Of a DNA stretch of 64,000 nucleotides, positions 1-8,204 are shown one piece after another (position 1 is the stretch's first letter; every line of letters starts with the position of its first letter). Both the position numbers and the translations under genes were made by a program. Origin of the DNA: Jiella pelagia (GTDB taxonomy: Bacteria > Pseudomonadota > Alphaproteobacteria > Rhizobiales > Rhizobiaceae); assembly GCF_026898155.1 (NCBI RefSeq), contig NZ_CP114029.1, forward strand, positions 1,929,501 through 1,993,500. The letters run 5' to 3'. Below the pieces are notes generated by a model. The model made no database searches. It was not told the DNA's origin and saw only the letters and a program-made list of their open reading frames with translations.

Positions 1-650
1 TGCCGGGCCGTCGCCTGCTGAAAGCGGAGCTTGAGGTGGGCGCGGTTCCCGAGCCCCGTCAAGGGATCGGTGTGGGCCTGGCGCTTCAGCGCCCTTTCGG
101 CGCGCGAGCGCGAGGTCTCGTAGACGAAGGAGAAGCCGAAGATGCACAGCGCGACCCCGGCGACATTGAGGAGCGCCCGCGGATTGCCGTTCAGCGAACT
201 CTCCGAAAAGCGCGTGTAATAGATGACAAGGGCGGTCACCAGGAAGACCGCGGTGACGCCGCCGCCAAGGGCCCGGCCGAGCAGCATGTGCGACAGGATG
301 GGGATCAGGAGGACCCAGGCGAAGACGGAAGGCGAGGACTGCGGCGTCGCAAGGATCAGCATCATCGTCGTGTTGAACAGGACGAGATAGACGAAGGACC
401 ACCGAATGAGTTGGGTCGTCCCTCGGATCACGGGAACGAGGCACAGCGCGAACAGCCCCATGGCGATCTCGCCGGCCATCGCCGTATAGTTGGCGTTGTT
501 GTAGTTCAGGACCGCAAAGCCCGCGCCGAAGGCGGTCGTGAAGATCAACAGGACGATGAGGACGGCACGGCGGAACGCGTCACCATCGTCGTATCTGCCC
601 GTCTTCTCCGTCACCGTTCGATGCTCACACTTCACATTCGGTCGCTGCAC
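1..650 (-). CDS. Membrane-anchored diguanylate cyclase (GGDEF), C-terminus cut by window edge
   Basis: Reading the minus strand from about 650 gives a hydrophilic N-terminus, then about 150 residues with five or six hydrophobic segments (for example AVLIVLLIFTTAFGAG and VFAWVLLIPILSHMLLG). The start of a GGDEF domain follows (ALKRQAHTDPLTGLGNR) just before the edge at position 1. GGDEF domains make cyclic di-GMP from two GTP. The catalytic GGDEF motif itself lies outside the window, so activity cannot be judged. No ATG is available. GTG at 648-650, 633-635 or 612-614 are candidate starts, and none has a good ribosome-binding site, so the 5' end is uncertain. It is divergent from the GNAT gene that follows. 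Confidence 0.8.
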   Translation of the reverse strand, partial: MQRPNVKCEHRTVTEKTGRYDDGDAFRRAVLIVLLIFTTAFGAGFAVLNYNNANYTAMAGEIAMGLFALCLVPVIRGTTQLIRWSFVYLVLFNTTMMLILATPQSSPSVFAWVLLIPILSHMLLGRALGGGVTAVFLVTALVIYYTRFSESSLNGNPRALLNVAGVALCIFGFSFVYETSRSRAERALKRQAHTDPLTGLGNRAHLKLRFQQATAR

Positions 651-861
651 TTACAGGAGAAAACCGCGATTGTTCCGGCGGCAACGTGACGAGCCCCCCA
701 GGCGTGGCGTGCGTTGCCGGTTCCTGCCGTCATCGGGCCCGACCTGCGCCGGTATTAGAACACAAGTGTGAATCCCGTTTTAACCCCGCTTTTCGGCCTT
801 GCCCGGCGGCGGGCCGGGCGGCAGAGGTTGGGTTCCGTCCTTCAAGCCATGCGAGTTGCCC

Positions 862-1335
862 GTGCCGTCCAGCCCCTCACCCACCAGCCTGCCGAGCCGC
901 AGCATCCCTGCCGGCTACGATTTCGCGGAGGAAACGCCCGTGATCGAGGACTACCGGCGCCTGCGCGCGGTTTCCGGCCTTTCGCCCAAGAGTCTGGAAG
1001 CCGCCCGGATCGCCCTCCCGAACACGCTCCATGCCGTCGTCGTGCGGCATGAGGGCCGGGCGATCGGCATGGGCCGCGTCGTCGGCGACGGCGGCTGCCA
1101 CATGCAGATCGTCGACATGGCGGTCGAGCCCGAGCACCAGGGCAAGGGCCTCGGCAAGGCGATCTTCGCGGCGCTCGTCGACTGGTTGAACCGGACAGTG
1201 CCCGACACCGCCTATGTCAGCCTGATCGCTGACGGCGATGCGAAGCATCTCTATGCCAAGTTCGGCTTCGAGGAGGTGATGCCGGCCTCGATCGGCATGG
1301 CGCGGTTTTTTCGCGGCGACCCCGCGAAAAGGTGA
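862..1335 (+). CDS. GNAT family N-acetyltransferase
   Basis: About 157 residues with the acetyl-CoA-binding signature of the GNAT fold (EPEHQGKGLGKAIFAAL) and a C-terminal AKHLYAKFGFEE segment. Substrate unknown. GTG at 862 is chosen because the conserved first strand and helix (AGYDFAEETPVIEDYRRLR) must be included. A GTG at 940 has a much better ribosome-binding site (GGAGGAA seven bases upstream) but would cut that part off. It stands alone between a divergent diguanylate cyclase and the ccm genes. The family is certain; the role is not. Confidence 0.85.
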   Translation: MPSSPSPTSLPSRSIPAGYDFAEETPVIEDYRRLRAVSGLSPKSLEAARIALPNTLHAVVVRHEGRAIGMGRVVGDGGCHMQIVDMAVEPEHQGKGLGKAIFAALVDWLNRTVPDTAYVSLIADGDAKHLYAKFGFEEVMPASIGMARFFRGDPAKR

Positions 1336-1392
1336 CCCGATCGGGACATCATCCGTTTGCGGCCAGGCTGAAGAGGCTCTAAACTCAACGCC

Positions 1393-2160
1393 ATGACCGA
1401 CGTATCCGCCAGCGCCAAGCCCTCGCGCTTCTCCATCCTCGCCAATCCGACGCGCTTCCTGGAGCTGTCGGGCAGAGTGCAGCCGTGGCTCTACGGCGCG
1501 GCGCTGATCGCGGTCGCCGTCGGGGTGTTTTTAGGCCTGACGGCACCTGCCGACTATCAGCAGGGCGCCACCGTGACGATCATGTTCATCCACGTGCCCT
1601 TCGCCTGGCTGTCGATGATGATCTGGACGGTGATGAGCCTGTCGGCGCTCGGCACGCTGGTCTGGCGCCATCCGCTGGCCGACGTGTCGGTGAAGGCGGC
1701 GGCGCCGATCGGCGCGGTGTTCACCGTCGTCTGCCTGATCACCGGCTCGATCTGGGGCCGGCCGATGTGGGGCACCTGGTGGGTCTGGGACGCACGGCTG
1801 ACCTCGGTGTTCGTGCTGTTCCTCATGTATCTCGGGCTGATCGCGCTGACGCGCGCCCTCGAAGAGCCGGGCAAGAGCGCCAAATCGGCTGCGATCCTCG
1901 TTCTCGTCGGCTTCGTCAACATCCCGATCATCAAGTTCTCGGTCGACTGGTGGAACACGCTGCACCAGCCGGCGAGCGTGCTGCGGGTCGACGGACCGGC
2001 GATGCCCGCGGCCTATCTGACGCCGCTGCTCATTTCGGCGCTGGGCTTCACGCTGTTGTTCTTCGCCCTGCATCTGACGGCGATGCGCACCGAGATCCTG
2101 CGCCGGCGCGTCGCCGCCCTGTCGCGCCTCGCCGCCCGGCGGGCGGAAGCCGCCCACTGA
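1393..2160 (+). CDS. ccmC: Heme exporter protein CcmC
   Basis: 255 residues, an inner-membrane protein with six predicted hydrophobic helices. It carries the tryptophan-rich WWD signature (WGRPMWGTWWVWD, about residues 120-132) that binds heme, plus two histidines typical of the family (H67 in FIHVPFAW and H191 in WWNTLHQP). CcmC loads heme onto CcmE in System I cytochrome c maturation. It is followed after 13 bases by ccmD and then ccmG, which form one transcription unit. ccmA and ccmB, which normally precede ccmC in Rhizobiales, are not upstream here. Confidence 0.97.
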   Translation: MTDVSASAKPSRFSILANPTRFLELSGRVQPWLYGAALIAVAVGVFLGLTAPADYQQGATVTIMFIHVPFAWLSMMIWTVMSLSALGTLVWRHPLADVSVKAAAPIGAVFTVVCLITGSIWGRPMWGTWWVWDARLTSVFVLFLMYLGLIALTRALEEPGKSAKSAAILVLVGFVNIPIIKFSVDWWNTLHQPASVLRVDGPAMPAAYLTPLLISALGFTLLFFALHLTAMRTEILRRRVAALSRLAARRAEAAH

Positions 2161-2173
2161 CCGGAGTTCGTCC

Positions 2174-2368
2174 ATGCAGGCCGACTATTTCGCCTTCATC
2201 GCCAGCGCCTACGGCATTTCGGCGCTTGCCATCCTGGCTCTTGCGCTTTGGGTTTTCCTCGACGCAAGGGCCCAGCGGCGAGCCTTGAGGATGCTCGAGG
2301 CCCAGGGCATCCGCCGCAGATCCGAGGCCGGCGGCCCTTCGGGCCACGCGGCGGAGGCCGGCCGATGA
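2174..2368 (+). CDS. ccmD: Heme exporter protein CcmD
   Basis: 64 residues: a short N-terminus, one transmembrane helix (about residues 10-30, SAYGISALAILALALWVF), then a basic tail with DARAQRRALRMLEAQG. This is the usual plan of CcmD, the small protein that stabilises the CcmC-CcmE heme chaperone complex. It sits between ccmC and ccmG as expected. Its stop overlaps the ccmG start by four bases (ATGA), indicating translational coupling. Confidence 0.9.
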   Translation: MQADYFAFIASAYGISALAILALALWVFLDARAQRRALRMLEAQGIRRRSEAGGPSGHAAEAGR

Positions 2369-3030
2369 CGGCGGGCGGAAACGACGACACGCTGCTCGAG
2401 ACGGCGCCGGCCGACCAGCCACAGCCGGAACGGCGCCGTGGCCCGCGGCTCGTCGTGCTCCTGCCGCTGGTCCTGTTCTTCGCGCTTGCCGGCGTCTTCC
2501 TCTACCAGCTCCTCTCCGGCCACGATCCGAAGGAAATCCCCTCGGTGCTGATCGGCAGGACGGCGCCGATGACGGTGCTGCCGGCGCTGGAAGGCGCGCG
2601 GCTGCCGGACGGCCAGCCGATGCCGGGCCTTGACCTTTCCGGACCCGGCGACGGAAGGCCGGTGCTGGTCAACGTTTTCGCCTCCTGGTGCGCGCCATGC
2701 CGCGAGGAGCATCCGCTCCTGATGCAGCTGGCGAAGGACGAGCGCTTCCGGCTGGTCGCCATCAACTACAAGGACAAGCCGGCGAACGCCCTCGGCTTCC
2801 TGCAGAACCTCGGCAATCCCTATGCGGCGATCGGCGTCGACGAGCGGGGCTCGGCGACCATCGACTGGGGCGTCTACGGCGTTCCGGAGAGCTTCCTCGT
2901 CGCCCCCGACGGCGAGATCCTCTACAAGCAGACCGGGCCGTTCACGCGAGATACCGTCAACAGCGGCCTGATGCCGGCGGTCGAAAAGGCGCTGCAGCGC
3001 GAGCCGAAGGAGCGGGCCCCGACGAGCTGA
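2365..3030 (+). CDS. ccmG: Thiol:disulfide interchange protein CcmG (DsbE)
   Basis: 221 residues: a cytoplasmic N-terminus of about 30 residues, one membrane anchor (LVVLLPLVLFFALAGVFLY), and a periplasmic thioredoxin fold with the active-site pair C109-A-P-C112 in ASWCAPCREE and a cis-proline segment (YGVPESFLV). CcmG keeps apocytochrome c heme-binding cysteines reduced before heme attachment. The N-terminus is longer and more charged than usual, but the ATG at 2365 is the only start that fits the coupling with ccmD. Confidence 0.95.
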   Translation: MTAGGNDDTLLETAPADQPQPERRRGPRLVVLLPLVLFFALAGVFLYQLLSGHDPKEIPSVLIGRTAPMTVLPALEGARLPDGQPMPGLDLSGPGDGRPVLVNVFASWCAPCREEHPLLMQLAKDERFRLVAINYKDKPANALGFLQNLGNPYAAIGVDERGSATIDWGVYGVPESFLVAPDGEILYKQTGPFTRDTVNSGLMPAVEKALQREPKERAPTS

Positions 3031-3101
3031 GACTCGGCGGTGTTGCCGGCCTCTCAGGCCTTGCCTGCCTTTCCGCCAGACGCACGATCCGGGGGACGAC
3101 A

Positions 3102-3359
3102 ATGAGCGCAGTGAAGTCATTCGATCTCGGCGAGCATCTCGAAGCCTTCGTCGAAGCCCAGGTCGAGGCCGGCAATTTTTCGAGTGCCGACGAGGTGGTT
3201 CGGGTCGCTCTGTCGATGCTCGAACGCGAGAGCGCCGACGAGGAAGCAAGGATCCGCGCGGCGATCGAGGAGGGTTTTGCCAGCGGCGAGCCCGTGCCGT
3301 TCGACCCCGACGAGTTCCTTCGCCGAATGCACAGACAGATCGCTGTCGCGAGCAGGTGA
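3102..3359 (+). CDS. parD: ParD-type ribbon-helix-helix antitoxin
   Basis: 85 residues matching type II antitoxins of the ParD/CC2985 family: an N-terminal strand (SAVKSFDLGEHLEAFV), the conserved NFSSADEVVRVALSMLE helix of the DNA-binding ribbon-helix-helix, then an acidic helical tail that wraps the toxin. It would neutralise the downstream ParE and autorepress the pair. The stop overlaps the toxin's GTG start by four bases (GTGA), the classic antitoxin-toxin coupling. Confidence 0.9.
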   Translation: MSAVKSFDLGEHLEAFVEAQVEAGNFSSADEVVRVALSMLERESADEEARIRAAIEEGFASGEPVPFDPDEFLRRMHRQIAVASR

Positions 3360-3649
3360 GCCGGCTTCGGTTCACTCCGGCGGCAGATCGCGACTTGGCG
3401 GCCATCTACATGTTTTCCTTCGCCCGCTTCGGAAGCGATCAGGCCGATCGCTACGTCACGCAGATCGTCGAGCGCTGCGAAGCCGTGGCATCCGGACGCC
3501 TGCCAAGCCGGGATGCGTCACGTTATCGCAAGAGGCTGAGGAGCCACAGGACAGGCAGCCACATTGTCTTTCATTTCGAAGACAGCGACGGCGGACTGAA
3601 TGTCGTCCGCATCCTCCATTCCCGCATGAGCATCTCGGACCATCTATAG
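3356..3649 (+). CDS. parE: RelE/ParE-family toxin
   Basis: 97 residues with the ParE fold signature: LRFTPAADRDLAAIYMFSF at the N-terminus, a central helical region, and the C-terminal strands SHIVFHFEDSDGGLNVVRILHSRM. ParE toxins poison DNA gyrase, whereas RelE relatives cut mRNA. The conserved segment here looks ParE-like, but the target cannot be proved from sequence. The start is GTG at 3356 inside the parD stop. It lies four bases from the Nudix start, so read-through transcription is possible. Confidence 0.9.
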   Translation: MSRLRFTPAADRDLAAIYMFSFARFGSDQADRYVTQIVERCEAVASGRLPSRDASRYRKRLRSHRTGSHIVFHFEDSDGGLNVVRILHSRMSISDHL

Positions 3650-3652
3650 GCC

Positions 3653-4216
3653 ATGGCCGAACCATCCTTCACCCTCCGCACGCCGGACGACGACAGCCTG
3701 CCGCGCAAGATCTGCGACAGCTGCGGCTTCGTCGCCTATGACAACCCGAAGATCGTCGTCGGCTCGGTGGTCAGGCACGAAGGCCGGATCCTGCTCTGCC
3801 GCCGGGCGATCGAGCCGCGCCGCGGCTTCTGGACCATTCCCGCCGGCTATCTGGAACTGAACGAGACGCCCGAGGACGGCGCCCGCCGCGAGGCGAAGGA
3901 AGAGGCGGAAGCCGAACTTGAGATCGAGCGGCTTCTGGCGGTCTATTCCGTCCCGCGCATCAGCCAGGTGCAGCTGATCTACCGGGCCAGGTTGAGATCA
4001 CCGCATTTCGCCGCCGGTCCGGAGAGCCTCGACGTTCGGCTGTTCGACCCGGCCGAGATTCCGCTCGAAGAACTGGCCTTTCCCTCGGTCCACTGGGCGC
4101 TCGGCCATGATTTCGAGGCCGAGACCGGAGCCGCGCCGGTGCCTTTTTCGAATCCGCCCGGCGAGAGCGGCAACCGCATGCCCAATGGCCGACCGGTGGC
4201 TCACGAAGAGAGCTGA
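3653..4216 (+). CDS. Nudix hydrolase with N-terminal zinc-ribbon motif
   Basis: 187 residues. The N-terminus carries half a zinc ribbon (ICDSCGFVAYDNPKIVVG), as in ADP-ribose pyrophosphatase/NADH-pyrophosphatase-like Nudix proteins. The Nudix box runs G-x5-E-x7-R-E-x2-E-E (GYLELNETPEDGARREAKEE). The glycine usually found after EE is replaced by acidic residues. It likely hydrolyses a nucleoside diphosphate linked to another moiety, with Mg2+; substrate unknown. The C-terminal 25 residues look disordered. Confidence 0.9.
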   Translation: MAEPSFTLRTPDDDSLPRKICDSCGFVAYDNPKIVVGSVVRHEGRILLCRRAIEPRRGFWTIPAGYLELNETPEDGARREAKEEAEAELEIERLLAVYSVPRISQVQLIYRARLRSPHFAAGPESLDVRLFDPAEIPLEELAFPSVHWALGHDFEAETGAAPVPFSNPPGESGNRMPNGRPVAHEES

Positions 4217-4306
4217 ACGCGGGCCACCGATGCGGAGCGGGATCGTGACTCGTCGGTGAGACGGGGGCCCGCCACGGCGCCGCGAGTCAGCTGCCTGATG
4301 GAAAGA

Positions 4307-4343
4307 CGAAAGGGCGGGCCGCCGAAGCGGTCCCGCCCTTTCG
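4307..4343. terminator. Bidirectional hairpin terminator
   Basis: A perfect 12-base-pair stem (CGAAAGGGCGGG at 4307-4318 with its complement at 4332-4343). The apex CCGC-CGAA-GCGG can extend it with a CGAA tetraloop. It lies between the Nudix gene (ends 4216) and the convergent cytochrome gene (ends 4384), so it can serve both. The flanking T-runs are short. Confidence 0.75.
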
Positions 4344-4383
4344 TAAATGCGCGCAGTGGCCGAGGGGCCGCCGCGGCGAACAG

Positions 4384-4830
4384 TTATTTCGCGGCTGCCG
4401 CCTTCAGCGCTTCGGCCGGATCCTGCTTGCCGCCGCTTTCGTCGAAGCTCGCCAGATAGGCGATGACGTTCGTGAGTTCTTCCGGCTTCTTCAGGCCCGC
4501 GAAGGCCATCTTGGTGCCCTTGACGGTGCCGCGCGGATCGGAGAGCCAGGTCGTCAGCAGCTCACTGTCCCAGGCCGCCTTGTCCGCCGCCCAGTCCTGA
4601 AAGGGCTTGGAGAATTTGTAGCCGCCCCGGTCCGCACTGGGCTTGTCACCGACGATGCCGTTCAGCTCCGGGCCGATCTTGTTCTTCGCGCCTTCGCCGA
4701 CAGCGTGGCACGCCTTGCACTTGTTGAACACTTTCTCGCCGGCCGCAGGATCGCCCACGTCCTGAGCCGAAGCCGCCCCGGCGGTAAAGAGAAATGCCGT
4801 CCCGGCGACGACGAGATTGAGTTTACGCAT
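4384..4830 (-). CDS. Small periplasmic class I c-type cytochrome
   Basis: 148 residues: signal peptide (cleavage after GAASAQ), then a mono-heme cytochrome c with C38-K-A-C41-H42 in FNKCKACHAVGEG, the GPELNGIVG loop, and a methionine ligand candidate in KGTKMAFAGL. This matches cytochrome c2/c550-type electron carriers of Alphaproteobacteria that shuttle electrons in the periplasm. It would need the Ccm system encoded nearby for heme attachment. Monocistronic, with a hairpin terminator downstream. Confidence 0.93.
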   Translation of the reverse strand: MRKLNLVVAGTAFLFTAGAASAQDVGDPAAGEKVFNKCKACHAVGEGAKNKIGPELNGIVGDKPSADRGGYKFSKPFQDWAADKAAWDSELLTTWLSDPRGTVKGTKMAFAGLKKPEELTNVIAYLASFDESGGKQDPAEALKAAAAK

Positions 4831-5349
4831 TGATCCTCCCTTTCATGTCGTGTGGCCGGATCGTCCCGGCACCCGTGCGCAATCATATCGGGCCCTGAGC
4901 GCCCTTGGCAATTGGAGATGAGAACGAATCCAGACTGATCGAGCGGCGATGGCATGCTCTGGCAGGGCACAGGAGACGGCATCTTCCGACCCCGGCGCAC
5001 TCGGCCGGCGCGATGCCGCAGCGCCAACGAAGCTTCCCCTTGGGAATATTATCTCCACAGTTTTGCCACACTCGTAAACCGCTGCAAAATTTGAGGAAAT
5101 TCTTATTAACCTAAGATTTTACCGGATTTTCAATCATTTGGGATCATGAATTGATCATTAACGAGACGACGCCACGGCAGGGTGCGGCTCATCGGCAACA
5201 CCAGAAATATGACCGTATTCCTGCCATCATTCAGCCAACCGAACCGATCAGGTGTCGTTCTCGAATTCGGATGTGATCCGGATCCGTCACGTGCAGTGGG
5301 CGGCGCCCCTGCCAATGCGTCGCTAGCTGCGACAAAGGAGACTACAGTC
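4831..5349. other. Intergenic region between divergent cytochrome and porin genes
   Basis: About 520 bases without a convincing gene. The stretch 5080-5165 is clearly more AT-rich than its surroundings and probably holds the porin promoter and an untranslated leader. I could not assign exact -35/-10 boxes. The short reading frames here lack coding character. Confidence 0.5.
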
Positions 5350-6126
5350 ATGAAACGCCTCGCCCTGCTTCTCGCCACCGCAGCGCTTTCCACCCCCGCC
5401 ATGGCGGCAGACGTTCTCGTTCCCGAGCCGCCGGCACCGGCGCCCTACGTCATCGAGCCGGTCACCCAGACGACCACCTGGACCGGCCTCAATCTCGGCG
5501 TCCAGGCCGGCGTCGCCTTCGGCAACAGCGACAACGGCGCCAACTTCAACACCAGCGATCCGGTGTTCGGCAGCGGCGTCTTCAACGACGATGACAATGC
5601 CGGCTTCATCGGCGGCGCACATATCGGCTACGACTACCAGTTCCAGAACAACGTCGTTGTCGGCGCGGTCGCTGACATCAACTACATTGATGCCGAGACG
5701 AACCGCTCCTACACGACACCGTCGAACGGGACGTTCAATTCGAACAGCGACATCAATTATCTCGGCACGGTCCGCGCCAAGCTCGGCTATGCATTCGACA
5801 GCGTCCTCGTCTACGGCTCGGGCGGTCTCGCCTATGCTGGCGTCGACAACGATGTCTCCGCGCCGAGCATCCCCGGCTACAGCTTCGATTCAAATGGCGA
5901 TGATGCCGACATCGGCTACAGCGTCGGCGCCGGCGTCGACGTGATGGCGACCCAGAACCTCTCCTTCGGCGTCGAGTATCTCTACACCAATCTCGGCTCG
6001 AACGAGCAGTCGGTGACCGGCACGAACACCGTGACCGGCGACACGATCCGGTACACGACCGACTCGAACGACGACGATCTCGACTTCCATACGATCTGGG
6101 CCAAGGCGTCCTACCACTTCAACTAA
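5350..6126 (+). CDS. Outer membrane beta-barrel protein (Omp25/Omp31-like porin family)
   Basis: 258 residues: signal peptide MKRLALLLATAALSTPAMAA, a proline-rich linker (VPEPPAPAPYVIEP), then an eight-stranded barrel pattern starting at TWTGLNLGVQAGVAFG and ending with the aromatic terminus IWAKASYHFN. This architecture and the GAHIGYDYQFQNNVVVG segment are typical of abundant Hyphomicrobiales outer membrane proteins of the Omp25/Omp31/RopB type. The start at 5350 is supported by AAGGAG eleven bases upstream. A strong terminator follows. Confidence 0.93.
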   Translation: MKRLALLLATAALSTPAMAADVLVPEPPAPAPYVIEPVTQTTTWTGLNLGVQAGVAFGNSDNGANFNTSDPVFGSGVFNDDDNAGFIGGAHIGYDYQFQNNVVVGAVADINYIDAETNRSYTTPSNGTFNSNSDINYLGTVRAKLGYAFDSVLVYGSGGLAYAGVDNDVSAPSIPGYSFDSNGDDADIGYSVGAGVDVMATQNLSFGVEYLYTNLGSNEQSVTGTNTVTGDTIRYTTDSNDDDLDFHTIWAKASYHFN

Positions 6127-6168
6127 GAAGATCCGAGCGGCCCAGGCCGCTCGCCTCTCCTGGAATGC

Positions 6169-6204
6169 AAAGGGCCGGCGGAGCGAATCCGCCGGCCCTT
6201 TTTG
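6169..6204 (+). terminator. Rho-independent terminator after the porin gene
   Basis: Perfect 14-base-pair stem (AAAGGGCCGGCGGA at 6169-6182 paired with 6188-6201), loop GCGAA, and a T5 run at 6199-6203. It sits 43 bases past the porin stop. Because of its A/T ends it can also act on the minus strand for the convergent kinase gene. Confidence 0.9.
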
Positions 6205-6265
6205 TGCCGAACGTCGGGTGTCGACGCCGGATCGGGAGGATGCCGCCCGCTTCGCCGCCGCAGAC

Positions 6266-7216
6266 TCAACCGAGCGGCGCCAATCCCAGATCGGCGCGCC
6301 GGGGCAGATCGGCCCCCTTGCGCGTGCAGGTGACGGCCGCCGCCGTCACGGCGAAGTCGAGGAGGTCTTCGATGTCCGATCGGGCGAAGCCGGCAATCGC
6401 CGCGCGCGACAGCGCGCCGCGCTCCTTCAGTCCCGCCAGCAGCGCTGCCTGGAAGGTGTCGCCCGCTCCCACCGTATCGACCACCGCGACCGCCCGCCCC
6501 GCAACCTTTGCCGTTTCGCCACGGCTCGTTGCGGCAATCGCGCCGTGTTCGCCCAGGGTGACGACGGCGATCTCGGCACCGGCCGAGATCCACTCGCCGA
6601 CGACGCTGTCGACGGCCCTTCCCGGATAGAGCTGGGCAATGTCCTCCTCGCTCGCCTTTATGAGCCCCGCCAAGGGCACAAGTTCCGCCACCTTCGCCCG
6701 CCAGATGTCGAGATCGGGCTCGATCGAGGCGCGGATGTTCGGATCGTAGGAGATGAAGCGGTTCGGCGCTTCCTGCCTGACAAGCCGGGAGAGGGCCGTG
6801 GCGGTCGGCTCGGTCACCGTCGAATAGGAGGCCACGTGGACGACCTCGACTTCGGCGGGCAGCGACTGCGGCACCTCCTCCGGCTCGATCGAACGGTCGG
6901 CCGTCCCCTCGATGTAGAAGGCGTAGCTCGCCGAGCCGTCCGGGCCGAGCGAAACCATGGCGAGCGTCGTATGCCGGTCGGTCGGGATCAGGAATCGCTG
7001 GTCGATCCGCTCGCGCTCCATGAAGGCGCGGATACGCTCGCCGAAGAGATCGCCCGACATCTTGGTGAAATAGGCAGAGCGGTGCCCGAGCCGGGCAAGG
7101 CCGAGAGCGACGTTGAGCGGCGAGCCGCCGATCCGGCCCGACAGGCCGATCGTCGCAACGTCCTCCTCCTTTTGCGCGAAGAGATCGAACAGGCAATCAC
7201 CACAGCTCAAGAACAT
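6266..7216 (-). CDS. PfkB-family carbohydrate kinase (fructokinase-like)
   Basis: 316 residues with both ribokinase-family signatures: GGSPLNVALGLARLG near residue 30 (substrate binding) and DTVGAGDTFQAALLAG at about 247-262, where D253 of GAGD is the catalytic base. It phosphorylates a sugar, most likely fructose or a related ketose, using ATP. It stands alone, divergent from pcaD, so context does not identify the sugar. Confidence 0.9.
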   Translation of the reverse strand: MFLSCGDCLFDLFAQKEEDVATIGLSGRIGGSPLNVALGLARLGHRSAYFTKMSGDLFGERIRAFMERERIDQRFLIPTDRHTTLAMVSLGPDGSASYAFYIEGTADRSIEPEEVPQSLPAEVEVVHVASYSTVTEPTATALSRLVRQEAPNRFISYDPNIRASIEPDLDIWRAKVAELVPLAGLIKASEEDIAQLYPGRAVDSVVGEWISAGAEIAVVTLGEHGAIAATSRGETAKVAGRAVAVVDTVGAGDTFQAALLAGLKERGALSRAAIAGFARSDIEDLLDFAVTAAAVTCTRKGADLPRRADLGLAPLG

Positions 7217-7397
7217 CCGCGATCCTCCGCTTCGACCTCGTTTCAGGATAGCACAGCCGCTAGCAGGAATGTCCGGTTGCGGAAAGAGAGAGGTGGCAGC
7301 GACGAATGGGCCGCGTGGCTGTCGGGGTTCCTTCGACCGCTTCCGCCGCTATGATCGGGACGAGAGATTCGCCCAAACGAGCGCCGGGAAGCACCCC

Positions 7398-8204
7398 ATG
7401 TCCTTCGACCGCATCAACGGGATCGCCCTCCACCATCGTGTGGACGGGCCGGAGGGCGCGCCGACCCTCGTCCTGATCAATTCGCTCGGCACCGACTACA
7501 GGATCTGGGACGCCGTCGTCCCGATGCTTGCCGGCCGCTACCGGGTGATCCGCTACGACAAGCGCGGTCACGGCCTGTCCGAAGTGCCGCCGGCCCCCTA
7601 CCGCATGGAGGACCACGCCGCCGATCTTCTGGCGCTTCTCGATCATTACGCCGTCGGTGAGGCTCTCGTCGTCGGCCTGTCGATCGGCGGCCAGATCGGC
7701 CTCGGCCTCGCCGCGATCGACCAGAACCGCCTCGCCGGTCTGGTCCTGATGGATACCGCCCACAAGATCGGCGATGCCGCCGGCTGGAACGGGCGGATCG
7801 CAGCGATCGAGACGGACGGGATCGCCTCGATCGCCGACCAGATTCTCTCGCGCTGGTTCACTCCCGCCTTCCGCAGCCCGGACAATCCGGCGTTCCGGGG
7901 CTACACCAGCATGCTCGTGAATTCCCCGTCCCAAGGCTATATCGGCTCCTGCGCCGCGCTGCGCGATGCCGACCACACCGAAACCGCCCGCAATCTCGAA
8001 GTGGCGACGCTGTGCATGGTCGGCGATCAGGACGGCTCGACGCCGCCGGACCTCGTCAAGGCCTGCGCCGATCTCATCGTCGGCGCGAAGTTCGAGATCG
8101 TCGAGGGCGCCGGGCATCTGCCCTGTATCGAGCAGCCGGAAATGACGGCCCGGCTCATCGGCGATTTCGCCGGTGAGATCTTCGGGAACGGCGCCGCTTC
8201 GTGA
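7398..8204 (+). CDS. pcaD: 3-oxoadipate enol-lactonase
   Basis: 268 residues, alpha/beta hydrolase. Nucleophile S95 sits in GLSIGGQ, the acid is D210 or D212 in GDQDGSTPP, and H240 in GAGHLPCIEQP completes the triad. The N-terminus FDRINGIALHHRVDGP fits PcaD, which opens 3-oxoadipate enol-lactone in the beta-ketoadipate branch of protocatechuate degradation. ATG at 7398 chosen. The stop overlaps the GTG start of pcaB (8201), supporting an operon. pcaC, pcaH and pcaG are not adjacent. Confidence 0.92.
   Translation: MSFDRINGIALHHRVDGPEGAPTLVLINSLGTDYRIWDAVVPMLAGRYRVIRYDKRGHGLSEVPPAPYRMEDHAADLLALLDHYAVGEALVVGLSIGGQIGLGLAAIDQNRLAGLVLMDTAHKIGDAAGWNGRIAAIETDGIASIADQILSRWFTPAFRSPDNPAFRGYTSMLVNSPSQGYIGSCAALRDADHTETARNLEVATLCMVGDQDGSTPPDLVKACADLIVGAKFEIVEGAGHLPCIEQPEMTARLIGDFAGEIFGNGAAS

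Noticed and set aside
1373..1379. GAGGCTC upstream of ccmC as a ninth lesion
   Set aside because: It is intergenic, so no reading frame can show whether a base is extra.
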